Shown piece by piece: positions 48,978-58,544 of a stretch of DNA of 64,000 bases. The stretch is from the NCBI GenBank assembly GCA_002401455.1, contig NVTE01000004.1:85122-149121 (forward strand). The letters are read 5' to 3'. The position numbers were made by a program, and so were the translations under genes. Position 1 is the first letter of the stretch, and every line of letters starts with the position of its first letter. The DNA comes from Alphaproteobacteria bacterium. GTDB lineage: Bacteria > Pseudomonadota > Alphaproteobacteria > Sphingomonadales > Emcibacteraceae. The notes below the pieces were generated by a model. The model was not told where the DNA came from and did no database searches. It saw only the letters and a list, made by a program, of their open reading frames with translations.

Positions 48978-50999
48978 ATGGTCGAAAGATCCACGGGCGG
49001 AAAAGGCGGGGCAAAAAGTCCCCCAAAAAAACCAGCGACCAAGCCGGGTAAAAAGGCCTATGGCAAAAAAAAACCAGCCGCTACGGCCCGGAAAAAATCA
49101 GCCACCCCGAAAAAAATTATAGTTCAGAATAAGAATGTCAGCCGCCGAAAGAGCATTGCCAAGGTTAGCGCGACGAGGGCCCCGCGCACTGGCCTGAGCA
49201 AATGGCTGTACCGGGCGACCCTGTCGGTTATCTGGCTGTTCATTCTGTTGGTGCCTGTGGTGATTTATTATGCCCACGACCTGCCGGATATTTCGAAAAT
49301 ACAGGCCGCAAGTGGTCGGTCAACGGTGATGGTCATGGACCGGGACGGTGGCCTGCTGGCAACCTACGGCGATGTCTATGGTGATTGGCTGGACTATGAG
49401 GACATCCCCGGTGACCTGATCAAAGCCGTCATCGCCACGGAAGACCGGCGCTTTTTTGAGCATGGCGGTATTGACCTGCGCGGACTGGCTCGGGCGATGG
49501 TGAGAAATATCACCAGTGGCAGGTTGGTCCAGGGCGGCAGCACCATCAGCCAGCAACTGGCGAAAAATTTATTTTTGAGTGCTGATAAAACCCTGAAGCG
49601 GAAAATTCAGGAACTTCTGCTGTCCAATTGGCTGGAGATTAATCTCTCCAAGAAAGAAATTCTGACCTATTATTTTAACCGGGTTTATTTTGGGGCCGGG
49701 GCCTTCGGCATTGATGCTGCGGCCCGGACAATTTTTGGCCATAGCGCCCGCCAGCTTACTTTAAGCGAGGCGGCAATCATGGCTGGTATGCTGAAAGGAC
49801 CGGCACTCTATTCACCGCTGCGGGATGTGGAACGGTCTTTCCGGCGCATGGAAGAGGTCCTGGCCAATATGGTCGATGCCGGCTTTATTGACCCGGTGAC
49901 AGCAGAGATAGCCGGCCGCAGCAATGTGACAATAGTCGAGAAACGAAGTGGCGGCGATGAGCGTTATTTCACCGATTGGACCGTGGAGCAGGCGGCGGCA
50001 TTGCTCGGCCCGGTGACGGACCCGATCATCATTTACACTACCCTGATGCCGGATATCCAGCAACGGGCCAATAAAGGCCTGCAACAGGTCATGGACCGGG
50101 AGGGCGGGAAATATCAGGCCGGACAGGCGGCGCTGGTGTCGCTGGATATGGATGGGGCGGTACGGGCCATGGTCGGCGGTAAGGACTATGCCACCAGCCA
50201 GTTCAACCGGGCAACCCAGGCCCGCCGGCAACCGGGGTCCGCTTTCAAGCTGTTCATTTACCTGGCGGCACTGGAGGCTGGCCTGACCCCCGATGATGTG
50301 ATGCGGGACAGCCCGGTGATCCTCAATGGCTGGCAGCCGAAAAACTATTCTGGCAAATACCGCGGAGACGTGACATTGCGCGAAGCCTTTGCCAATTCCC
50401 TTAATACGGTGGCGGTCAAGCTGGCCGAACGGGTCAATCGCGGATCGGTCATCGCCATGGCCCGGCGGCTTGGCCTGACAACACCGATCGTGGAGGAACC
50501 CTCAATGTCACTGGGCACCTCGGAAGTGTCCCTTCTGGAACTGACGGCGGCTTACGGGGTGGTGGCCAATGGTGGCTACCGGGTTAAGCCCTATGGAATC
50601 GTGGAAATTCAGAATAGCGCCGGGGAGATTCTCTACCGTCACATGCCGGGACTGCGGGAAAAAATATTATCCGATGACGTGGTGACGGTGATGGATAGCA
50701 TGCTGCGTTCCGTGGTGGCCTGGGGCTCGGCCCGGCAGGCCCAGATGCCCTTTCCCGTGGCTGGCAAGACCGGAACGACTCAGAATTACAAGGATGCCCT
50801 GTTCATGGGCTATGGCCTGAATATGGTCAATGGCGTCTGGGTCGGCAATGATGATGCCAGCCCCATGAAGCGGGTGACCGGCGGCGGTATGCCGGCCAGA
50901 ATTTGGCGCAATTTCATGTACCGGGTCCATCTGGGCCGGGATGATGCGACCCTGAGCACACCCAACATTAATTTGCGGGACAAACCGGCCCGGCCCTAA
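48978..50999 (+). CDS. PBP1A-family bifunctional penicillin-binding protein
   Basis: 673 residues. A Lys/Pro-rich cytoplasmic N-terminus (about 1-75) precedes one TM segment (78-98). The GT51 glycosyltransferase has catalytic Glu155 in ATEDRRFFEHGG and GGSTISQQLAKNLFL. The transpeptidase has SxxK at Ser421-Lys424 (PGSAFK), SLN and KTG (AGKTGTTQNYKDALFMG). It polymerises and crosslinks peptidoglycan. The N-terminal basic tail is longer than in E. coli PBP1A. Confidence 0.95.
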   Translation: MVERSTGGKGGAKSPPKKPATKPGKKAYGKKKPAATARKKSATPKKIIVQNKNVSRRKSIAKVSATRAPRTGLSKWLYRATLSVIWLFILLVPVVIYYAHDLPDISKIQAASGRSTVMVMDRDGGLLATYGDVYGDWLDYEDIPGDLIKAVIATEDRRFFEHGGIDLRGLARAMVRNITSGRLVQGGSTISQQLAKNLFLSADKTLKRKIQELLLSNWLEINLSKKEILTYYFNRVYFGAGAFGIDAAARTIFGHSARQLTLSEAAIMAGMLKGPALYSPLRDVERSFRRMEEVLANMVDAGFIDPVTAEIAGRSNVTIVEKRSGGDERYFTDWTVEQAAALLGPVTDPIIIYTTLMPDIQQRANKGLQQVMDREGGKYQAGQAALVSLDMDGAVRAMVGGKDYATSQFNRATQARRQPGSAFKLFIYLAALEAGLTPDDVMRDSPVILNGWQPKNYSGKYRGDVTLREAFANSLNTVAVKLAERVNRGSVIAMARRLGLTTPIVEEPSMSLGTSEVSLLELTAAYGVVANGGYRVKPYGIVEIQNSAGEILYRHMPGLREKILSDDVVTVMDSMLRSVVAWGSARQAQMPFPVAGKTGTTQNYKDALFMGYGLNMVNGVWVGNDDASPMKRVTGGGMPARIWRNFMYRVHLGRDDATLSTPNINLRDKPARP

Positions 51000-51091
51000 G
51001 TTTCAAACTTTAGTAAAAGCTTATCAAACTTTGACCTTTGGGTAACAGGACGGTGCTAGACTGGTGCCCTCTTTATTATCCGGAAAAGTGT

Positions 51092-51610
51092 ATGGCTAAA
51101 TCTACGATTGATATCACATCTCTTAACCAGCATATGGGGCAGCCCCTGGGCACGTCCCGATGGCTGGAGATTAATCAAAGCAGGGTGACAAAATTTGCCG
51201 AGGCCACCGGGGATTTTAACTGGATACATGTGGATCAGGAACGGGCCAGAACGGAGCTGGCCTCGGGCAGGACTCTGGTGCAGAATTTTCTTCTTTTGTC
51301 GCTCATACCCCAGTTGTTCGACCAGACAGTGGCTTTCTCGGGCTTGCGGTACGGGCAGAACAAAGGTGCTAGAAAGTTAAATTTTCTGGCCCCGTTGGCT
51401 ACGGGTAGTCGGGTTAGGCTCCGGGTGAGTTTGGCAAAAATTGACCAGGATGAGACCGGGGGTCAGTTGGTAACCTTCCCCCTGATCTTGGAAGAAGACG
51501 GCAGTGATTGTCCTGTCCTGAATCTGGATCTTCGGCTGTTGTTGGTGGCGGAACAGCGGGTGAGGCTGCGGATTTCCTCAGCCGATCAACATCAGGCCGT
51601 TGCCCTCTGA
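51092..51610 (+). CDS. MaoC-like (R)-specific enoyl-CoA hydratase family protein
   Basis: 172 residues from ATG; a longer frame to 51038 has no support. Hot-dog fold with the hydratase motif EATGDFNWIHVDQERA (Asp and His catalytic) and LVQNFLLLSLIPQLF. Related to NodN/MaoC dehydratases that hydrate trans-2-enoyl-CoA to (3R)-hydroxyacyl-CoA. It would match the MFE-type SDR at 3.8 kb chemically. Its last 33 nt overlap the convergent metallopeptidase gene. Confidence 0.85.
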   Translation: MAKSTIDITSLNQHMGQPLGTSRWLEINQSRVTKFAEATGDFNWIHVDQERARTELASGRTLVQNFLLLSLIPQLFDQTVAFSGLRYGQNKGARKLNFLAPLATGSRVRLRVSLAKIDQDETGGQLVTFPLILEEDGSDCPVLNLDLRLLLVAEQRVRLRISSADQHQAVAL

Positions 51611-52264
51611 TTTAAGCCAGCGGCGGCAGGTTTTCCAGTCAGGATAGAGCTTTTCAACGATTTTCCAGAAGGCCGGACTATGGTTCATTTCTACCAGGTG
51701 GGCCATCTCATGGGCGACCACATAGTGCAGGATATCGGGTGAGGCCATGATCAGGCGCCAGGAAAAGGACAGGGTTTTCCGACTGGAACAGCTTCCCCAG
51801 CGGCTTGTGGTATCGCGGACCACGACCTTGTGAGGTTTATGACCCAGCAGGGGGGTAAATGTATCCACCGCATCATGGAGGGCCTGGCGGGCCTGTTTCT
51901 TCAGCCAGTTCTCGAGCCGGGTCTCAAAACCTTCCGCAGGGCCACCGACAATCAGGGATTTTTCTGTAACCTCGATGGTCGCCGCTGTATCAGGCGCGTG
52001 AAGGATCCGCACTGTTCGGCCAAGGTAGGGGATTTTCTCGCCGGCGTGGAGCGGGGTGGAATCCGGGGATTTGTCATATTGGTCCCTGATCCAGTCATGG
52101 TGTTTCTGGGCAAATTGGATGGCTTTGCGGTCCGAGATTCCAGGCGGCATGGTTAGCAGGGCCGATCCGGTCCGGGCCTCAAAGCGCAGTTTCAGATTTT
52201 TGGCCCGGGGATGGCGGCGCAGGATCAGGGGAAAATCGCCAATATGATAATCCGGATCAGAAAT
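51578..52264 (-). CDS. YgjP-like (DUF45/WLM) zinc metallopeptidase, apparent AUU start
   Basis: 228 residues if started at ATT 52264. Zinc motif HEMAHLVEMNHSPAFW near the C-terminus and RWGSCSSRKTLSFSW are diagnostic of the family. The first ATG (52150) would lose 38 codons that match the family N-terminus (LRRHPRAKNLKLRFE). In that region no ATG, GTG or TTG is in frame; an upstream stop is at 52268-52270. A perfect AGGAGG (52272-52277) is 7 nt before ATT. Either a rare AUU start or a 1-nt indel explains it. It is translationally coupled to ycgN. Confidence 0.8.
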   Translation of the reverse strand: MSDPDYHIGDFPLILRRHPRAKNLKLRFEARTGSALLTMPPGISDRKAIQFAQKHHDWIRDQYDKSPDSTPLHAGEKIPYLGRTVRILHAPDTAATIEVTEKSLIVGGPAEGFETRLENWLKKQARQALHDAVDTFTPLLGHKPHKVVVRDTTSRWGSCSSRKTLSFSWRLIMASPDILHYVVAHEMAHLVEMNHSPAFWKIVEKLYPDWKTCRRWLKSEGNGLMLIG

Positions 52265-52731
52265 TACTCATCCTCCTCATCTGGCTCTTGGTCTTCGCCC
52301 CATTTGACCACATGATCCTCAAGGTCACCGGCGTCACGTTCAGAGACGGCACGTCCCTGTACCGATATTCCTGCCTCATGAACCGTGGTCGGGGACCCCG
52401 AAACCAGCGGATGCCAGGAAAAAAGATCTTTGCCTTCACTGACCAGTCGGTAGGCACAGGTCCTGGGCAGCCAGTGAAATTCTGACACCTGGTCCGGGGT
52501 AAGCACCACACAGTCGGGCACCAGTTTTTTGCGGATTTTGTAATTTTTACAGCGGCAACTGGTGGTGTCCAGCAGGCGACAGGCGACATTGGTATAGGAT
52601 ATCTGGCCGCTGTCGGCATCCTCCAGCTTGTGCAGACAGCACAGGCCACAGCCATCGCAGAGGGATTCCCATTCCTTGTGTGTCATCTCAGTCAGCGTTT
52701 TGTGGCGCCAGAATTTAGCCTGCTCTGTCAT
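52264..52731 (-). CDS. ycgN: YcgN family (UPF0260) cysteine-rich protein
   Basis: 155 residues. [14 protein letters not shown] near the start and [17 protein letters not shown] form the conserved cysteine cluster of YcgN/YkgJ-like proteins, a possible Fe-S or zinc site. [21 protein letters not shown] is typical. Function is unknown. It lies between an SCO gene and the metallopeptidase; its stop and the next start overlap. Confidence 0.9.
   Translation of the reverse strand: MTEQAKFWRHKTLTEMTHKEWESLCDGCGLCCLHKLEDADSGQISYTNVACRLLDTTSCRCKNYKIRKKLVPDCVVLTPDQVSEFHWLPRTCAYRLVSEGKDLFSWHPLVSGSPTTVHEAGISVQGRAVSERDAGDLEDHVVKWGEDQEPDEEDE
52272..52277 (-). promoter_or_regulatory. Ribosome-binding site deciding the AUU start
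   Basis: AGGAGG on the minus strand, 7 nt from ATT (52264-52262) of the metallopeptidase and within the last codons of ycgN. It also abuts an ATG that opens only a four-codon frame. Confidence 0.6.
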
Positions 52732-52749
52732 TTCCCGATGATTTCCCTA

Positions 52750-53373
52750 TTATTTCGCCACGATCTCTTCCAGGCGCCTGGCCATCATTTCCGGATCGGT
52801 CTGGCTTTTGAAATGGGTAACATACTCGCCGGTGCGGTCCATCAGATAGATATAGGACGTATGGCTGACCAGATAGCTGTCTGGATCAGCCCCCTCTTCG
52901 GTTTTTTCCTTGGCGGCATAGACCCGCCAGGTTTTCTTGACCGCCTTGATCTGGTCCGTGGTGCCCGTGAGCCCGACCATTTTTTCATGAAAGGCGGGGA
53001 CATACTGGGACAGAACTTCTACCGTATCCCGGTCCGGGTCGACGGAGATAAAAACCGGCACGATGTCTTTCAGCACATGCCCCGGCACCCGGTCAAGGGC
53101 ATCGGACATGATTTGCAATTCCATGGGACAGATGTCCGGGCAATAGGTATAGCCAAAATAAATCAGCATATATTTACCACGAAAGTCTTTCTCGGTCACA
53201 TTTTTGCCATGGTGATCGACCAGAGAGAAGGGGCCGCCGATAAGGGCTTTGGTATTCTGTTCGGCAGTCCGGGTTGTGGTTTTGTTTCTATCCGGGCCAT
53301 AAAACATGAGGAAGACAGCGCACAGGCCTGCCAGGATCACAAGCAGGACCAGAATGAATTTGTATTTGGACAT
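52750..53373 (-). CDS. SCO1/SenC copper-binding protein
   Basis: 207 residues. One N-terminal membrane anchor (6-26) then a thioredoxin fold with the copper motif FGYTYCPDICPMEL and distal His in VSHTSYIYLMD. It matures the CuA centre of cytochrome oxidase or acts as a thiol-redox protein in the periplasm. First gene of the sco-ycgN-metallopeptidase operon; divergent from the ankyrin gene. Confidence 0.92.
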   Translation of the reverse strand: MSKYKFILVLLVILAGLCAVFLMFYGPDRNKTTTRTAEQNTKALIGGPFSLVDHHGKNVTEKDFRGKYMLIYFGYTYCPDICPMELQIMSDALDRVPGHVLKDIVPVFISVDPDRDTVEVLSQYVPAFHEKMVGLTGTTDQIKAVKKTWRVYAAKEKTEEGADPDSYLVSHTSYIYLMDRTGEYVTHFKSQTDPEMMARRLEEIVAK

Positions 53374-53479
53374 GGGATCTTTCCTGAAATTTAAAAAATA
53401 ATATCTTTGTCGCCGGGCGAATGTCCCTTATATATAAAGGGCATTTTGCGGGATTGCGACTTAAAAACTGGAGTTTTAC

Positions 53480-54067
53480 ATGGGGTTTATTAAATTCATC
53501 GGCCTTTTAATGATCGGGACAGCTTTTGGCCTGGCATCAGGGATGACAATGGGGATTCCGGCAGCGCAGGCCCAGAGTTTCTCTGCGTCCTATAAGTTTC
53601 TGAAATCCATCAAGGAAGTCAACTACCGGGAAATTAAAATCGCTGTTGAAAAGGGTGTCAATGTTAATACCCGGGATTATGATGATAAAACCACCCCGTT
53701 AATCATTGCCACCCGGATGAAAGAAGGTCCGCTGGCCCAGTATCTGCTTAAGAGTGGGGCTAAACCTGATCTTTTTGGTAAGGATGGCCGGACCCCCCTG
53801 GTCATTGCGGCGGGCAATGGAGACCGCACTATTGTCGCGCTCCTGATAAAGTTTAGGGCCAATCTGGATATGGCGGATAAAAATGGCACGACCCCATTGA
53901 TTGCCGCCGTTCTGGCCCGTAAGAACCAGATTGTCAAGTTGCTGCTGGAACAGGGTGCTGATCATACGCTGGAAGATTATTCCGGTAGGTCTCCTTTGCA
54001 GCATGCCCGTGATAATCGGCGTCGCCGAGCTGTGAAATTATTAGAAGAGGCCGGGGCAACTTTCTAA
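53480..54067 (+). CDS. Exported ankyrin-repeat protein
   Basis: 195 residues. A signal peptide (about 1-33, ending PAAQAQS) precedes four or five ankyrin repeats, for example DKTTPLIIATRMKEGPLAQY and KNGTTPLIAAVLARKNQIVK. Ankyrin proteins bind partners; periplasmic forms in proteobacteria can protect catalases or bind toxins. No partner is obvious. GGAGTTTTAC precedes the ATG. Confidence 0.88.
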   Translation: MGFIKFIGLLMIGTAFGLASGMTMGIPAAQAQSFSASYKFLKSIKEVNYREIKIAVEKGVNVNTRDYDDKTTPLIIATRMKEGPLAQYLLKSGAKPDLFGKDGRTPLVIAAGNGDRTIVALLIKFRANLDMADKNGTTPLIAAVLARKNQIVKLLLEQGADHTLEDYSGRSPLQHARDNRRRRAVKLLEEAGATF

Positions 54068-54116
54068 TCCTTTTTAAGATGCATGCCTGCGACCAAGAGG
54101 CCCCCCTTAGCTTTTA

Positions 54117-55421
54117 TCAGCCGAATTTTCTGTCAATCAGGAAGCCCTGATACATGTGAATGCCAACAGCCTTGCCAAATTTGAGGGCACTTTCCGTATC
54201 ACAATGGCATAAGATGATCCGCATGTTGCCCTGGGCGGCGATGGCATCGGTAATTTTTTTCTGCTTCGGCCCGCCGAGTAATTTCTTATAATGGGGTTTC
54301 CAGTTTATTTTGAGGAAATCCACCGCCAACAGCTCTCGGTCCAATATGGCCAGCGATTCGACGTCCATGGCATCCAAAGATATCCGGCAGCCCAGTTGGG
54401 TCAGTTTAGCCCGGGCTTCATAATATTTCTGAAGGTCAGAAATCACATCAAACAGGCTCATTTCCAGAATCAGCGGCTGAGTGCTTTTTTCCCTGAATTG
54501 GGGGATGAACTTATCAAATTCCGGGGTAAAAACTGTTTCCACATTGATGTTAATACTGACAACCTGACCCTGGATCAAACTGGTTTGGGGTAGGGTCTGG
54601 AGCAATTTTTTGTCAAATGTCCGGGTCAGCCGCTGGAACAACCATTTGTCCGCAAGCATGTCATAAGTAGGCAGAAGCCTTTTCTTGATCATATTAACAG
54701 AAATATAATGTTCGACAAAGATCGGCTGGGGGGGGGAATCACCGACAATCACATAGGCGGTTTGATTGGCCAACATCTGAAAAATTTCCATGTTGACCAG
54801 ATTGCGTTCCAGTTGATCCAGTTGTATGGGCCCCATGGGGGCGGTCGTGTTTTTTGTGGCAAGGGGGTCATAAAGCGGTATGGTTGTTTCGGTGGGTTTT
54901 GCATCCTGGGCCGTATCTACATTTATCAGACGCTGGTTCAGGTTGGTGATCATGGATTTTAAACTGGGCGTTGGGGCCTGGTCTTTTGGGACCAGATTCT
55001 TGAGGCCCTCAACCATTTTCAGGAATCGGTCCATTTCCTCAGTCAGATCATACCAGTCACACAGGTCATCGTCCCGGCCCGCAGCGATATATTCCTTAAT
55101 CAGCGGGCTGTCCTCTACCGCTCGGCGGGCACCAATAATGGCGGTGTCCATCTCTGAAATGCTGCAGTCCTTACATATGAAGACCAGATCAAAATGACTG
55201 GTCCAGTACAGCTGACCACTTTTGCTGTGAATAAGTTTGTTAAATGCGGTGGCAATAGACCGGCGATGGTAGGGTTGTTTATGCTCCCGCTCCAGCAGGG
55301 AAAAATGCAAATGAATCCCGCGGAATCCTTCTGGGTGCCGCTTGACCGAGCGCAATTCAGATAAGAGTTCATCCATCTGACAGGGCGGGGCAGAACTTTC
55401 CATACGTGCGGTATTTTCCAT
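54117..55421 (-). CDS. Cytosolic protein with a degenerate EAL-like domain
   Basis: 434 residues with no membrane segment. The C-terminal half (about 200-434) follows the EAL fold: NVETVFTPEFDKF, LILEMSLFDVI, a strand-helix DAMDVESLAILDR (DD-like), FLKINW, and a GIHMYQGFLI ending like EAL's QGY. The EAL triad itself and several metal ligands are not conserved, so phosphodiesterase activity is unlikely; c-di-GMP binding is possible. The N-terminal half is unrecognised. It neighbours a LapG-like protease, but its lack of membrane segments distinguishes it from LapD. Confidence 0.7.
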   Translation of the reverse strand: MENTARMESSAPPCQMDELLSELRSVKRHPEGFRGIHLHFSLLEREHKQPYHRRSIATAFNKLIHSKSGQLYWTSHFDLVFICKDCSISEMDTAIIGARRAVEDSPLIKEYIAAGRDDDLCDWYDLTEEMDRFLKMVEGLKNLVPKDQAPTPSLKSMITNLNQRLINVDTAQDAKPTETTIPLYDPLATKNTTAPMGPIQLDQLERNLVNMEIFQMLANQTAYVIVGDSPPQPIFVEHYISVNMIKKRLLPTYDMLADKWLFQRLTRTFDKKLLQTLPQTSLIQGQVVSININVETVFTPEFDKFIPQFREKSTQPLILEMSLFDVISDLQKYYEARAKLTQLGCRISLDAMDVESLAILDRELLAVDFLKINWKPHYKKLLGGPKQKKITDAIAAQGNMRIILCHCDTESALKFGKAVGIHMYQGFLIDRKFG

Positions 55422-55547
55422 GGTTTGCTTAACTCTGTATACTTAGTTTAAACTCTAAAAATAATGACCTGAAGCACCTAGGCTTTCAGCAGGCAACCAT
55501 TTTAGCTCAAATTAGGTTAAAATTTGGTGTGTTCCCGGATTTCAGAT

Positions 55548-56222
55548 CTACATCCTGTGAAGCCACCAGGCATTTTCATTGATCGAATAAAACGGCCGGT
55601 AGTGTAGAACGGCCTTCTCCTTGACCACATATGAAATCTGATTATCCAGTATCAGGCGAGTACCGTTCAGCGAGACCACCAAAATCGCATGGGGAACATC
55701 AAGGTTGGTATCCTGGACCACGACAATGCGCATGAGGTCGGCGTCAAAGCCCAATTCTTTAAGGGAGATATATTTGGCGATGGCATAATCTTCACAATCG
55801 CCGTCTTTCTTGAAAAACTGTCGCAATGAGGCCCAGTAATCCGGCACCCCCCAATTGATGATATCTGTGATATAGGGGGCTTTGTTTATGAGGATATTAA
55901 TTTCGGCAATTTGCCTGTCAGCGGGCTTATCCTTGAGAAATGCCAGCAAATCCTGCCAGGCTTGCTGATAACATTTTTGATCCCGGGTCTTACGGCAGAC
56001 CGCCGTGGGGACGGGATCTTTTTCAAGATCCTCTTTAATCCGGTTCAGGGCAGAATTCCATTTTTTGAAGGCATAAAGTTGCCGGCTCATGGTTTCATGG
56101 GAGCCAAACAAGCCAGGTTGTTCGCTTGTGGTTGATAGGGCGGTGGCCTGCGGGGCGGCCATAACCAGCATGCTTAAAAATAGACCTATGAAACTGAAAT
56201 ACTTCACTGTTTTATCATTCAT
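55548..56222 (-). CDS. LapG-like transglutaminase-type cysteine peptidase (BTLCP), exported
   Basis: 224 residues from MNDK; an upstream GTG at 56252 would add 10. A signal peptide precedes the papain-like core with Cys143 (DGDCEDYAIAKY), His178 (PHAILVV) and Asp193 (LDNQ). LapG cuts the N-terminus of large adhesins under control of the c-di-GMP receptor LapD in Pseudomonas. Its neighbours include two degenerate c-di-GMP-type proteins, consistent with a related circuit. A large adhesin target is not in the window. Confidence 0.85.
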   Translation of the reverse strand: MNDKTVKYFSFIGLFLSMLVMAAPQATALSTTSEQPGLFGSHETMSRQLYAFKKWNSALNRIKEDLEKDPVPTAVCRKTRDQKCYQQAWQDLLAFLKDKPADRQIAEINILINKAPYITDIINWGVPDYWASLRQFFKKDGDCEDYAIAKYISLKELGFDADLMRIVVVQDTNLDVPHAILVVSLNGTRLILDNQISYVVKEKAVLHYRPFYSINENAWWLHRM

Positions 56223-56352
56223 ACATTTTGACATAATAAGATACGTCGTCACATTAAAGGGTTTACGCCTTTACTATATAGGGAGTATGGTTACCCAAAG
56301 CTTAAGAATTAGACCTGCTTATGGAAAATTAAGGGCGGAAGGGCCTCAATAG

Positions 56353-58470
56353 ATGAGTTTGCAACCTAAATCAGCTGGGGTGGTTCTGGCTTGCCTGGTG
56401 ATGGCCGGGGCGGCAATTGCCCTGTTTCTGACGTTGAGATTCGCCCAGTCAGAGGCCGACCGGGACAGCCTGGTCTGGCAGCGTCAGATGTCAGTTGTGA
56501 TTAACAGCCGGGATGCGGCGGTGGAGGAATGGCTGTCGGCTCAGAAAAAAATTATTTACCGACTGGCGGATAACCCGTCTTTAAGAATTTATCTGGGCAA
56601 TATAGCGGCGGCGGTCCCGTCTATGGGGGGAAGCCAGTCTCAGGAAGATTTAGCCCAGGCCGCCTATCTGGAAAACCAGATGAAGGCGGTGGCCCAACAA
56701 AATGGCTATATGCCCCAGATTAATAAGGATTTCAGGCTTAAGGCTAATCTGGAACTTCCCCGGATTTCCGGCCTGGCCCTGACCAATCCCCAAGGGCAGA
56801 TCATCGTCTCGACCCCGGCCATGCCGACGGTTATCCGGCCCGTGGCCGATTTTCTTTCCCGGGGGGCCGGTCGTGATGTGATAAGCTATGGTCCTTATCT
56901 TGGGCAACAGAATCAGCCTGTCATTGCCTTTATCGCCCCGATTTTTGGGGTCCAGGATGATCAGAGCAGTCCGGCGATTGGCTTTGCCGTCGGGATCAAA
57001 CTTGTGCCGCAAGAATTGTATCAGAAGTTGACCCAGCCGGGGGAGATAAGTCAGACGGCCAAAAGTTATCTGGTGCGGGTCCGGGGTTCAGTTCTGGAAT
57101 ATCTGTCACCGCTCAGATCGGGAAATGGCGATGTTAATGCCCCCCTGACCATGGTTCTGGATGCGGGTAATTCGGCTCTTGCTGCCGCCTTTGCTGTGGA
57201 AACAGCCAAGGATACGGTGGGCGGGTTTGCCGAACGGACAAATTATGACGGGCAGACGGTCCTGGTCACCGGTCGTGCAATCAAGGATACCGACTGGGTT
57301 CTGGTCCGCACCGTGAATTCACAGGAAGTTATGGCGGCGATTCAGGCCCGGAAAAGAACCATTATCTGGATTGCCGGCCTGATCATTCTGGCGGTCAGTA
57401 TATCCATAGCGTTGATTTGGCGCCACGGCGTGTCTGTGCGCCTGACCCGGGCGGCGGAGCGTCAACTAATTCTGACCCGCAAGTATGAGAAGCTTAGTCA
57501 CTTCCTGCAGGTTGTCACCGACAGCCAGCCGACAGTGATCACTGCCGTTGATGATCAGGGCCGTTATACCTTTGCCAATGCCCAGGCGACAAAGGATAAT
57601 GCTCTTTATGGTCAGGATATGATCGGTGAAAAAGCCGCGATCTTTTCCGGTGTTCTTAAATCACCACAAATGGAAAGCCATTATCGGCAGGTCCTGAACA
57701 CGGTAGAACCCCTGTCCCTTGTTGAGCAGTTGCCGGATAGTGATGTGACCATCAAATCTGATTATATCCCGCTGTCTGTGGAGCAGGAAAACGGTGTTCT
57801 GATTGTTACCGAGGATATTTCTGAACTGGTCCGGGAACGGCAACTTAAAGAAACCGCCCTGAAGAATCTGGTCAGTACCCTGACCATGGTGATTGACAGC
57901 CGTGATCCCTATAGCGCCAGACATTCTGAACGGGTGGCTTTGGTGACCGAGGCCATTAGTCGGGAAATGAATGTGGATTCGGTGGTCCGGGATACGGCCA
58001 ATATTGCGGGCGCGTTGATGAACCTGGGTAAGATTCTGGTGCCTCGCGAGTTACTGACCCGACCCAAGGGCCTGTCAGAAGATGAACTGCATACCATACG
58101 GTCAAGTATTATGAAAACTGCCGATATGCTGGAAACCGTAGACTTTGATGGCCCGGTGGTCAAGACCCTGCGCCAGATCAGAGCCCATTGGGATGGTACC
58201 GGCAGCCCGGAAGGACTGAAGGGCCAGGAAATTCTGTTGTCTGCGCGGATTGTGGCGGTGGCCAATGCCTTTGTCGGCATGGCCAGCGCCCGGGCCCACC
58301 GGCCGGGCATGGATATGGAAAAAGCGGCCTTTTTGTTGTTGACGGATGCGGAACGGATTTATGACCGGAAACCGGTGGCTGCTCTGATGAATTATCTTGA
58401 TAATAAAGGCGGTCTGGAGGAATGGCAGGACTTCGGCCAGCCTCTACCGGAGTCCAATAATGAAAGTTAG
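56353..58470 (+). CDS. Membrane sensor protein with PAS and degenerate HD-GYP domain
   Basis: 705 residues. TM1 (about 8-29), a roughly 300-residue periplasmic sensor, TM2 (about 334-356), a PAS-like region (about 385-485), and a C-terminal HD-GYP-like domain (about 495-680). HD-GYP enzymes need an HD dyad (LLHDIGK); here it reads LMNLGK (Met556 Asn557). The GYP motif is GSP (617-619). The conserved first His in ARHSERV and HWDGTG remain. The domain is probably not a phosphodiesterase but may bind nucleotide. It is divergent from the LapG-like gene across 130 nt. Confidence 0.8.
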   Translation: MSLQPKSAGVVLACLVMAGAAIALFLTLRFAQSEADRDSLVWQRQMSVVINSRDAAVEEWLSAQKKIIYRLADNPSLRIYLGNIAAAVPSMGGSQSQEDLAQAAYLENQMKAVAQQNGYMPQINKDFRLKANLELPRISGLALTNPQGQIIVSTPAMPTVIRPVADFLSRGAGRDVISYGPYLGQQNQPVIAFIAPIFGVQDDQSSPAIGFAVGIKLVPQELYQKLTQPGEISQTAKSYLVRVRGSVLEYLSPLRSGNGDVNAPLTMVLDAGNSALAAAFAVETAKDTVGGFAERTNYDGQTVLVTGRAIKDTDWVLVRTVNSQEVMAAIQARKRTIIWIAGLIILAVSISIALIWRHGVSVRLTRAAERQLILTRKYEKLSHFLQVVTDSQPTVITAVDDQGRYTFANAQATKDNALYGQDMIGEKAAIFSGVLKSPQMESHYRQVLNTVEPLSLVEQLPDSDVTIKSDYIPLSVEQENGVLIVTEDISELVRERQLKETALKNLVSTLTMVIDSRDPYSARHSERVALVTEAISREMNVDSVVRDTANIAGALMNLGKILVPRELLTRPKGLSEDELHTIRSSIMKTADMLETVDFDGPVVKTLRQIRAHWDGTGSPEGLKGQEILLSARIVAVANAFVGMASARAHRPGMDMEKAAFLLLTDAERIYDRKPVAALMNYLDNKGGLEEWQDFGQPLPESNNES

Positions 58471-58544
58471 AGTATAATCAGAGCTTATAGGTTCATTTGA
58501 CCGGGATGATGATGCCCTAGGGAGAAGACTTAACGATTCTGGCC

